Positions 55,178 to 62,961 of a stretch of DNA of 64,000 nucleotides are shown piece by piece. Source of the DNA: DASWJZ01 sp963846475 (GTDB taxonomy: Bacteria; Pseudomonadota; Alphaproteobacteria; Rhizobiales; Afifellaceae); contig CAWJVZ010000004.1 in assembly GCA_963846475.1 (NCBI GenBank), forward strand, positions 4,092,001 through 4,156,000. The letters are read 5' to 3'. The position numbers were made by a program, and so were the translations under genes. How positions within the stretch are numbered: the stretch's first letter is position 1; every line of letters begins with the position of its first letter. The notes beneath the pieces were generated by a model that was not told where the DNA came from, made no database searches, and worked only from the letters and a program-made list of their open reading frames with translations.

Positions 55178-56544
55178 CGTCCGGCGCCGGCCAGGACAAT
55201 CGTCCGCGCTTGATCGTCGCGCTTGCGGCGGCGCTGTTTCTTGCGCCAGCTATTGCCCCGCCAGCCACTGCCGAAGAGCAATCACGGCGGGTGGAAACGT
55301 ACGGTTTTGAAGTCGCCGTGGAGCAAGCCACCATTCTTCCGGACAGCAGCCGCGTGCTCCTGATCGCCAATCAAGCTCGTCGCGCCTTTGTTTTCGACGT
55401 CGACGCCGCTTCGATGCAGCTGGAATTCGATCTGCCTTATGTCGTCGCGGATGCGGCGGTGGATGCGGGCGCACGATACGCCTTCTTTGCGGGAGCCGAT
55501 CCGGCTGCAGACGGGACCGGGGTGTTGGTGCGGCTGGATCTCGCCAGCGGAGCGCTGGCAACCATCGCGCTGTATGAGCCGTTGGATCGGCCTTCGATCT
55601 CCGTCGATGGAGCCGGTCGAGTCTTCGTCGCGGATCGGTCGTCCGGCATCGTCATGGGCTTTGAGGGAGAGTTCTTCGAAAAAGCCGCCGGTGGGTTACG
55701 GCTGGATCGGAAGGAGTTTCCGCAGAATGTCTACCTACCGTCGGGAGCGGTCGGCCATCTGGATGCGATTCCAAACGAAAACGTCATCTTTGTCGCGGTA
55801 CCCGATCAGCAGGTGCTTTTGGCCGTCGATACCTTGAATGGCGAGGCACTCGACGCCTTCTCTCTTCTCCGCGGCAAAGGCAGTCAGACGCTACCTGCGC
55901 AAACCGTAGTTGCTCGGGCGGACGGAAGTCGTGTGATAGCGGCCTCTATTCTTCTCGGGTTTGATTCGGAAGAAGCTTTGATGGTGGTGGATTACGATGC
56001 AGACTTCCGGAAGCTGTATTTTGTCGGGACCGCCTCTTTTAGCCTCCGAATAGACGAGCACATCAAAGGGATCGAGACTGAGCGCTTAGCCGACAATCCC
56101 TTGCTGATCGCATCCGATGCAGAGCAAAATACAATTATATTTGGAAGCCGCTACAGCAAGCAGTTGGCATTCCTTCGGCGAGACGGCCACGTCCTTGAGC
56201 GTGGAGACGTGATCGAGATGGAGACGCAGCCGATCGACATCGATGTTTCGCCGGATGGGCGCTATGCGGTTGTCGTTAATGCCGACGGCACCTTCGCCGT
56301 GCTCCGCCAACCTGAGGCCGGGGCCGAAACTCCTGCTGCCCTGCAGGGCTCGGAGACCATGAGAGAGGTGCAGCGCGCACTCTCCGCGCTCGGCTTTCCC
56401 GTCGGCGTTGTGGACGGCATGCCGGGGCCAAGGACCCGCCGCGCGCTGACCGTATTCCAGAAGACGATGGGGTTGCACCCGACCGGCATCATCGACGAGC
56501 CGACGCTTCAGCGCCTCCGCGAACTTGCCGATAGCGGAAAGTAA
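55174..56544 (+). CDS. Exported propeller protein with C-terminal peptidoglycan-binding domain
   Basis: A 456-residue protein. A signal-like leader (LIVALAAALFLAPAIAPPATA) precedes repeated beta-propeller blades (VLLIANQARRAFVFDVDA, RVFVADRSSGIVMGFEG, PIDIDVSPDGRYAVVVN). The last ~60 residues (MREVQRALSALGFPVGVVDG ... RRALTVFQKTMGL) are a PG_binding_1 domain. It starts by ATGA overlap with the trypsin-like gene. I infer it attaches or guides the secreted protease on the cell wall. Confidence 0.83.
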   Translation: MTSGAGQDNRPRLIVALAAALFLAPAIAPPATAEEQSRRVETYGFEVAVEQATILPDSSRVLLIANQARRAFVFDVDAASMQLEFDLPYVVADAAVDAGARYAFFAGADPAADGTGVLVRLDLASGALATIALYEPLDRPSISVDGAGRVFVADRSSGIVMGFEGEFFEKAAGGLRLDRKEFPQNVYLPSGAVGHLDAIPNENVIFVAVPDQQVLLAVDTLNGEALDAFSLLRGKGSQTLPAQTVVARADGSRVIAASILLGFDSEEALMVVDYDADFRKLYFVGTASFSLRIDEHIKGIETERLADNPLLIASDAEQNTIIFGSRYSKQLAFLRRDGHVLERGDVIEMETQPIDIDVSPDGRYAVVVNADGTFAVLRQPEAGAETPAALQGSETMREVQRALSALGFPVGVVDGMPGPRTRRALTVFQKTMGLHPTGIIDEPTLQRLRELADSGK

Positions 56545-56606
56545 GACGGACGCACTTTCGAACAATTGGATTTGGCGATTGGCACCCTCCGTCAGCGGTC
56601 TAGGAG

Positions 56607-56645
56607 CCTTGCGCTCCGCTGAAAAACGTGCCGATCCTTCCCCGC
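56607..56645 (+). repeat. Direct repeat, copy 1 (end of duplicated unit)
   Basis: The 39-bp stretch beginning CCTTGCGCTCCGCTGAAAAA recurs at 58148-58186 with about 35 identical bases. It lies 63 bases after the propeller stop and marks the 3' end of a tandemly duplicated trypsin-propeller unit. Confidence 0.8.
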
Positions 56646-56721
56646 AGTAAGTTGCAGATCAAGGAGAGGAATCCATGCGCGCCGGAGAGAGCGCCGCGCA
56701 TGAAAGAAAGGCCCGGAGACC

Positions 56722-57892
56722 ATGGCGATTTGGCGCGTTTTGCTCGTCGTAATCGGACTGTTCGCGGCCGCATTGACAGCCGGTCCGGCGCTGGCGGAGA
56801 CGGTACACGAAAAGGTCAGGCCGAGCTTGGTGTTTCTGAAGGCGACAGCGATGGGCGCCGGCGGTGCAACAATAGGTGTGCCGCAGGAATCCTATGCCAC
56901 GGGGTTTCTGGTCTCAGAGCAGGGATTCGTACTCACCGTCTATCATCTGATCGCCAAGTTGGGAGACGTCCGGCCGGAGACCCTGGAGGTTCGGGGCAAT
57001 CTTAAGGAGAAGAGCGACCAGCCTCCGCTGCGCTTATGGGTAGTGGACCAGAATCCGAGTTCTCGATCTGCTGCTGCTGAAGCTCTCTCCCCGGGCGGAC
57101 CCGTTCCCGAAAGTGAGGCTTGGCCGGGCGGACGCCATGGGTGGCGACGATCCCATCTACACCTCCGGGTTTCCGCGAAGCCTCGATTATCTTCCGCTGA
57201 CCGGCTCGATCCTGGTGCGGGACGGTCCCGGCGGCAACGTTTGGGCTACAAACCTCAATCTGGAGGAAGGCCAGAGCGGCAGTCCGATTTACGACGGAGA
57301 AGGGACCATCATCGGGATTGCGAAAGCAACCGCCAGCGGCAACAGCAACATCAACTACTTCATCCCAATCGAGTTCGCCGACTCCTTGCTTGCCCAGCTG
57401 CGAATGCTGGATATCCAGGAGCGGCTCGGGAAAATCGCCGAAGCTCTGAACTATCCTAAGGACGTCAATGCCGACGTCTTGGCGCAGCGGCTGCGCACCT
57501 TAGAGGAAGATATCACGATTCTCCGCCAGCATTTGACTTGGACCGCGGAGATGGAAGTTGGACCCGAGGGCGAACGCGTTCTGAAGATTTCCTACGAGAA
57601 GATGATGTCGGGCGCGCCGTATCCGAAGACGATCGAGATCAGAGTCGACCCGATCGGCCAGAAGAACGGCGCCTCCGAGCTCCTCCCGTCTCTGGGCGGG
57701 CTTTTCGCGGACCCCGTCGAAACGCCGACCCGCAGCAGCGGTGCTTTTGTTGTGCGGGAAATACCCGAGCGGCTGGACGTAATCCAAGATATCTATGATT
57801 TCGACGAGATGGATCTGCGGATCAGCATTCTGCCGACGCTGTCGGACGGGACGGTGCTGACGGTCGAAAAAATTACTGCTCCATACAAGTAG
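56722..57892 (+). CDS. Exported trypsin-like serine protease, copy 2 (frameshifted)
   Basis: A repaired protein of ~389 residues, a close paralogue of the protein at 53966. Signal peptide IWRVLLVVIGLFAAALTAGPALA, His in TVYHLIAK, Asp in NPSLDLLLLKLSP (after repair) and Ser in EEGQSGSPIYDG are conserved. One extra T at about 57060-57061 (GAGTTCTCG) breaks the frame between NPS and LDLLLLK, exactly at the catalytic Asp. The C-terminal unknown domain is also kept. Higher GC than copy 1, closer to the local average. Confidence 0.85.
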
Positions 57893-57900
57893 CAGCAATG

Positions 57901-58140
57901 ATGGCTGATGCCAGCAAAGACAACGTCGAGCCGTCGTTCTCGGTCTGGCGGCATCGCTGCTTCCGGCCTCCTCGATAGCTTCGCACCGGCTGCTGATCAC
58001 TGGAGCCGCTCTGGCTACAGGCGATGCCGGGGCGCTGGTGCGGACTCGAGTGGAAGCGACACGAAGGCACTGCAGGAGCCGTTCGTTCGACCGTCCATGC
58101 CGTCGACGGAGTGGTGAACGCCCGGCGATCTGTGTTTCTG
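57901..58140 (+). pseudogene. Remnant of a second propeller gene (leader only)
   Basis: Directly after copy 2, in the position of the propeller gene after copy 1, ATG 57901 begins MADASKDN, which parallels MTSGAGQDN of the propeller protein. The next frame continues RRAVVLGLAASLLPASSIAS, a signal-peptide-like leader matching the propeller's, but no blades follow before the direct repeat at 58148. It seems a deleted copy; alignment is by eye and the boundaries are approximate. Otherwise I see nothing in the 57893-58235 gap. Confidence 0.5.
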
Positions 58141-58147
58141 ATTGGAA

Positions 58148-58186
58148 GCTTGCGCTTTGCTGAAAAACATGCCGATCCTCCCCCGC
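58148..58186 (+). repeat. Direct repeat, copy 2
   Basis: GCTTGCGCTTTGCTGAAAAA and the following 19 bases match 56607-56645 at about 35 of 39 positions. It lies 50 bases before the first glycosyltransferase gene, so copy 2 of the duplication ends here. Confidence 0.8.
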
Positions 58187-58235
58187 CGGCGCCCTCCGCA
58201 GTGGGGTTCGGCGAGCCTTCCGAGGGGAGAATCCT

Positions 58236-59459
58236 GTGACGAGCCGTGCGCCCCGGATGCTCATCTACAGCCACGATTCCGTCGGCCTCGGCCATCTGCG
58301 CCGTTGCCGGGCCATCGCGCAGTCGCTGGTCGGCTATCGCGACGACCTGTCGGTGCTGATCGTCTCCGGATCGCCGCTCGTCGGATCCTTCAGCTTCTCC
58401 GGCAACGTCGACTTCATCCGCGTGCCCGGCGTCGTCAAGATCGCCAACGAGCACTATCAGCCGCACAGCCCCGGCATGACGATCGAGGACCTGATGAAGA
58501 TCCGCTCGGCGATCATCGCGGAGACGGCGAAGGTGTTCGAGCCCGATATCTTCCTGGTCGACAAGGAGCCCCTCGGCCTGCGCGGCGAGGTTGAAGCGAC
58601 TTTGCGCCTCCTGAAGCACATGGGCAGGGTCCTCGTCCTTGGGCTCCGCGATGTCATGGACGAGCCGGCCCGGCTGGCGGAGGAATGGCAGCGGAAGCGC
58701 GCCTTGCCGGCCCTCGAGAACCTCTACGACCACATCTGGGTCTACGGGCTGCCGGCGATCTGCGATCCGCTGGAAGGGATCGACGTCTCGGCCTCGGTGC
58801 GCGCGAAGACCCGCTTCACCGGATACCTTCGGCGCGGCAAGACGCCGTCGGGCTTCATGACGCCGCCTCATTACATCGAGGAGCCGTATTTCCTCGTCAC
58901 GACGGGAGGCGGTGCGGACGGCGCCATGCTGGTCGACTGGGTGCTCAGGGCCTATGAATTCGATCCGAGCCTGGACATGCCGGCCAAGATCGTGCTCGGC
59001 CCGTTCATGGGAACCAGCCAGCAGACCGGCTTCATGGAGCGCGTCGCCCGTCTCAAGCACGTCGAGGCGATCACCTTCGACGCCAATATGGAGCTGCTCA
59101 TCCAGCGCGCCACCGCGGTGATCGCGATGGGCGGCTACAACACCTTTTGCGAGATTCTTTCCTTCGACAAGCGGGCCTTGATCGTGCCGCGGACCATCCC
59201 GCGCGCCGAGCAATTTATCCGCGCCAGGCAGGCGGCGGATTTGGGGCTGGTGTCGCTGCTGCTGCCGGACGAGACCACCGATCCCCGCCAGATGGGACTG
59301 GCGATGCGGGCGCTGCCGGAGCGGCGGCGGCCTTCCAAGGTGCATATTCCCGGGCTGCTCGACGGCCTCTCGGTGATCAACGGCCTGGTCGACCAATATC
59401 TCGGGTCTCAGCCCCGGCCGGTCTCGCGGCCCGATCACCTCTCCATCGCGGCCGAGTAG
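58236..59459 (+). CDS. Glycosyltransferase (COG4671-like), copy 1
   Basis: A 407-residue GT-B glycosyltransferase with a MurG-like C-terminus. The N-terminal IYSHDSVGLGHLRRCRAIAQ is the acceptor-side motif; FLVTTGGGADGA and AVIAMGGYNTFCEIL are donor-side glycine-rich loops. GTG 58236 has GAGGGGAGA upstream. It opens a five-gene cluster that also contains a relative at 61709. Substrate unknown; probable role in cell-envelope or exopolysaccharide glycosylation. Confidence 0.85.
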   Translation: MTSRAPRMLIYSHDSVGLGHLRRCRAIAQSLVGYRDDLSVLIVSGSPLVGSFSFSGNVDFIRVPGVVKIANEHYQPHSPGMTIEDLMKIRSAIIAETAKVFEPDIFLVDKEPLGLRGEVEATLRLLKHMGRVLVLGLRDVMDEPARLAEEWQRKRALPALENLYDHIWVYGLPAICDPLEGIDVSASVRAKTRFTGYLRRGKTPSGFMTPPHYIEEPYFLVTTGGGADGAMLVDWVLRAYEFDPSLDMPAKIVLGPFMGTSQQTGFMERVARLKHVEAITFDANMELLIQRATAVIAMGGYNTFCEILSFDKRALIVPRTIPRAEQFIRARQAADLGLVSLLLPDETTDPRQMGLAMRALPERRRPSKVHIPGLLDGLSVINGLVDQYLGSQPRPVSRPDHLSIAAE

Positions 59460-59490
59460 CCGATCCACATTCGACAGCGAGGTTTCCGGC

Positions 59491-59976
59491 GTGAGCCGAT
59501 TGGACTTCATGATCAGCCGGTTGACGGCACAACGGACGCTTCTGGAGGAAGCCGCACGGCAGGTCGCCGGCGTGCCGGGCTGCATTTTCGAGCTCGGCCT
59601 CGGCAGCGGCCGGACCTACGACCATCTGCGGCAGCTCTTCCCCGAGCGCGAGATCTTTGCCTTCGACCGGGCGATCTCGGCGCATCCCAAATGCATTCCC
59701 GACGGCGACCACCTGATCCTCGGCGAAATCCGCGAGACGCTCAAATTCTGCGGCCCGCGTATCCCCGGCAAGCCCGCCTTCATCCATGTCGACCTCGGCT
59801 CTGGCGATCCGACGCAGGACCTGATCACGCGGTCCTGGCTGTCGCCGCTCGTCGCCGAATGGACGGCTCCCGGGACAATCGTCCTGACCGATCGGCCGCT
59901 GGATGGCTCCTATAGAGAAATGCCGCGGCCGCCGGGCTGCCCCAAATCCGGCCATTCCCTGCTGCAGGCGGTCTGA
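59491..59976 (+). CDS. Class I SAM-dependent methyltransferase (short)
   Basis: A 161-residue methyltransferase-like protein. Motif I is FELGLGSGRTYDHLRQLFP and FIHVDLGSGD resembles motif IV. It is shorter than usual, ending after TDRPLDGSYREMPRP. GTG 59491 is the assumed start. Inside a glycosyltransferase cluster it could methylate a sugar or the polymer end; this is inference. Confidence 0.78.
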   Translation: MSRLDFMISRLTAQRTLLEEAARQVAGVPGCIFELGLGSGRTYDHLRQLFPEREIFAFDRAISAHPKCIPDGDHLILGEIRETLKFCGPRIPGKPAFIHVDLGSGDPTQDLITRSWLSPLVAEWTAPGTIVLTDRPLDGSYREMPRPPGCPKSGHSLLQAV

Positions 59977-60003
59977 GCCGGGCAGCGCTCGCGGCTCACG
60001 ACG

Positions 60004-61134
60004 ATGCGGATCGCCTTTTACGCGCCTCTCAAGCCGCCCGATCACCCGGTCGCCTCGGGCGACCGCGCGATGGCGCGGGCGTTGATCTCCGCGCTTGAGC
60101 TGGCAGGCCACGACGTCAGGATCGTCTCCCGGTTCAGGAGTTTCGACCATGGCGATGCCGAACGGCAGGCCCGCATCTGCGCCGTGGGTGCAAACCTCGC
60201 GGCGCGGCTGCGGCGCCGGCTGGCGCGAATCGGCTGGCGCCCCGACATCTGGTTCACCTACCACCTCTATCACAAAGCGCCGGACTGGCTCGGGCCGCCG
60301 ATCGCCGGCCAACTCGCCATTCCCTATGTCGTTGCCGAGGCATCCTTCGCGCCCAAGCAGGCCGGCGGGATTTGGGAGCTCGGCCACCGCGCCGTCGCCG
60401 ATGCGCTCGCCAGCGCCGCAATGATATTCCAACCGAATCCGGCGGACGCGGAATGCGTCCTGCCGCTTCTATCGTCTCCGGATCGGCTGGTTCTGCTCAA
60501 ACCCTTCCTAAAGACCGCACCCTTCCGCGCTCCCGAGCGGACGGCCAGCCGAGCCGCTATCGGCCGGCGCTACGAAATTCCCGCCGGCGATCCCTTGCTG
60601 CTCACTGTGGCGATGATGCGCAACGACCAGAAGCTCCTGTCGTATCGCTGCCTGGCCGCCGCCCTGGCGGAGATCACCGACCTCTCGTGGCGCCTGATCC
60701 TCGCCGGGACCGGCGCCGCCGAGGCGGAAGTGCGCGCGCTCTTCGCGCCTTTCGGGGATCGGATCCGCTGGGTCGGCACGCTGGACAGGGACACGCTCCG
60801 GCAGGCTTACCGGGCGTCCGACCTCTATGTCTGGCCTGCCATTAAGGAGGCCTATGGCATGGCCTTCGTGGAGGCGCAGGCTGCCGGCCTAGCAGTTGTC
60901 GCGGGCAGCAGCCCCGGCGTTGCGGGCATCGTTGAGGACGGCGACACCGGCCGGCTTGTCGAGGCTGGCGACGCGACCGCTTTCGCCGCGGCGATCCGCT
61001 CGCTGCTCGCCGATCCGTCTGAACGGGAAAAGATGGGCCTCGCGGCGATGCACCGCGCCGCCCGCGACCACGACATCACGGGCGCCTCCAGTCTCCTCGA
61101 CAGGCATGTCCGCGAGCTCGCCGGCGCCCGATGA
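60004..61134 (+). CDS. Glycosyltransferase family 4 protein
   Basis: A 376-residue GT-B retaining glycosyltransferase. Residues IAFYAPLKPPDHPVASGD open the acceptor domain, and the donor region has KEAYGMAFVEAQAAGLAVVAG, the EX7E motif of GT4 enzymes, then TGRLVEAGDATAFAAAI. The stop overlaps the phosphatase gene by four bases, indicating coupling. Sugar donor and acceptor cannot be predicted. Confidence 0.88.
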   Translation: MRIAFYAPLKPPDHPVASGDRAMARALISALELAGHDVRIVSRFRSFDHGDAERQARICAVGANLAARLRRRLARIGWRPDIWFTYHLYHKAPDWLGPPIAGQLAIPYVVAEASFAPKQAGGIWELGHRAVADALASAAMIFQPNPADAECVLPLLSSPDRLVLLKPFLKTAPFRAPERTASRAAIGRRYEIPAGDPLLLTVAMMRNDQKLLSYRCLAAALAEITDLSWRLILAGTGAAEAEVRALFAPFGDRIRWVGTLDRDTLRQAYRASDLYVWPAIKEAYGMAFVEAQAAGLAVVAGSSPGVAGIVEDGDTGRLVEAGDATAFAAAIRSLLADPSEREKMGLAAMHRAARDHDITGASSLLDRHVRELAGAR

Positions 61135-61712
61135 TCCCGCTTCTCGTCATCCGCCACGCCCCGACCGACTGGAATATTGAGGGCCGGATCCAGGGCCGCG
61201 CCGACACGCCGCTGGGCGCTGCCGGGCGCGACCGGGCACGCACCGGGCGGTTGCCGCGCGCGTGCGACGGCGCGCTCTGCCTTTCGAGCCCTTTGACCCG
61301 GGCTTTGGAGACCGCGCGCCTCCTTGGCCTCGAGCCGCATCCGGAGCCGCGCCTCATCGAAATGCACTGGGGCGAATGGGAAGGCCGACGCCTGGCGGAG
61401 CTGCGCTCCGAGCTCGGCGCAGCCATGGCCGCGAACGAAGCGCGCGGCCTCGATTTCCGCCCGCCCGGCGGCGAGAGCCCGCGCGACGTGCAGGACCGCC
61501 TGAAACCGCTCCTCGCCGACCTGTCGGCCCCGACAATTTTCGTGACTCACAAGGGGGTCCTGCGTGCTCTCTATGCGCTGGCGAGCGGTTGGCAGATGAA
61601 AGGCAAGTCCCCGCACAAGCTCGTCGACGGCTGCGCCCATGCCTTTCAGGTTGCGCCCGACGGAACACCGGCTGTTGAGAGCTTGAACATTCCACTCGAG
61701 CCGGCGCCATGA
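61131..61712 (+). CDS. Histidine phosphatase family protein
   Basis: A 193-residue member of the phosphoglycerate-mutase-like superfamily: the phospho-His motif is LVIRHAPTDWN, followed by SSPLTRALETARLLG, the Glu in MHWGEWEGRRL and the second His in FVTHKGVLRALY. It would dephosphorylate a small metabolite, perhaps a sugar phosphate of this cluster. It overlaps both flanking genes by four bases, so it is a true member of the operon. Confidence 0.9.
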   Translation: MIPLLVIRHAPTDWNIEGRIQGRADTPLGAAGRDRARTGRLPRACDGALCLSSPLTRALETARLLGLEPHPEPRLIEMHWGEWEGRRLAELRSELGAAMAANEARGLDFRPPGGESPRDVQDRLKPLLADLSAPTIFVTHKGVLRALYALASGWQMKGKSPHKLVDGCAHAFQVAPDGTPAVESLNIPLEPAP

Positions 61713-62860
61713 GGCGCCGGGTTCTCTTTTATGTGCAGCATCTGCTCGGCGTCGGCCATTTGAAGCGCGCCGAGGTCCTCGCCCGAGCGATGCAGGAGGC
61801 CGGCCTGGAGGTGACGGTGGCGCTCGGCGGCAGGCCGCTCGCGGAAGCGGGCTTCGGTGATGTGCGGGCCGTCCAGCTGCCCCCCGCAACGATCGCCAAC
61901 GAGAATTTTTCTGCGCTTCTCGACGGCGATGGTCGCCCGATTGACGAAAAATGGAAGGCGGGACGACGTGCCGCCCTGACGGACCTCCATCGCCGGATAA
62001 ACCCCGACGTGCTGCTCCTGGAACTCTTTCCGTTCGGCCGGCGGCAGTTCCGCTTTGAATTGCTGCCGCTTCTGGAGCATGTGCGCCGGGGCGCCCGACC
62101 CGCCCGCGTCGCCTGCTCGGTACGTGACATCCTGGTGGCGTCGAAAAAGCCCGGCCAGGACAGCGCGACGGCTGAACTGGTGCGCCGTCATTTCGATGCC
62201 GTCCTCGTGCACGGCGATCCGGCACTTATCCCCTTTGAAGCCACTTTCACGGAGGCGGCGCGGATAGCCGATCTGATCCGCTACACCGGATACGTCGCCG
62301 CCCCTCTCACGCCTGCGGAACCGGCGGTCGGCTCCGGCGAGGTGCTGGTTTCCGCCGGCGGCGGGGCGGTCGGCTCGCCAATTCTCTTTGCCGCGTTGGC
62401 GGCGCGACCGTTTACGCCGTTCGCCGACCGTACTTGGCGGCTCCTCGCCGGCCCGAATTGTCCCGCCGATGTTTTTGCACGTATCGCCGCGATGGCTGAC
62501 CATCGAACTATCGTGGAGCGCTTTCGCGACGATTTCGCAGCGCGCCTGCGCGTGGCGGCGCTATCGATCTCGCAGGCCGGATATAACACGACGATGGACG
62601 TCCTAAGCGCCGGCGTGCCCGCCGTGGTCGTCCCCTACGAGGCGAAGGGCGAGACGGAGCAGCGGCTCCGCGCTGGGATCCTGGCCGAACGCGGCCTGCT
62701 GAGCGCCGTCCCCGCAGCCGAGCTTACGCGCAAGCGCCTTGCCGGAGCGATCGCGGATGCGCTTGCCCGGCCGAGGCTCACGCCGAAAATCATAGACTTC
62801 TCCGGCGCGGCCAAGACAGCAGAATTGGTGGGAGAACTCGCCGAGCGGCGCAGGGGCTGA
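61709..62860 (+). CDS. Glycosyltransferase (COG4671-like), copy 2
   Basis: A 383-residue GT-B enzyme related to the protein at 58236: FYVQHLLGVGHLKRAEVLAR at the N-terminus and VLVSAGGGAVGSPI with ALSISQAGYNTTMDVLSAG in the donor half. The similarity of the two acceptor motifs suggests the enzymes act in successive steps or are paralogues with shifted specificity. It starts within the phosphatase gene (ATGA). Confidence 0.87.
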   Translation: MRRRVLFYVQHLLGVGHLKRAEVLARAMQEAGLEVTVALGGRPLAEAGFGDVRAVQLPPATIANENFSALLDGDGRPIDEKWKAGRRAALTDLHRRINPDVLLLELFPFGRRQFRFELLPLLEHVRRGARPARVACSVRDILVASKKPGQDSATAELVRRHFDAVLVHGDPALIPFEATFTEAARIADLIRYTGYVAAPLTPAEPAVGSGEVLVSAGGGAVGSPILFAALAARPFTPFADRTWRLLAGPNCPADVFARIAAMADHRTIVERFRDDFAARLRVAALSISQAGYNTTMDVLSAGVPAVVVPYEAKGETEQRLRAGILAERGLLSAVPAAELTRKRLAGAIADALARPRLTPKIIDFSGAAKTAELVGELAERRRG

Positions 62861-62961
62861 TATCACGGGCGCGAACTCGCCGCACGCAAACGGTTGCAAG
62901 CCGCGAAAATCCGTGGCCCCATAGCGCGGCGATCCTGCCGTTTGGTGCTCTCATCGACGAC

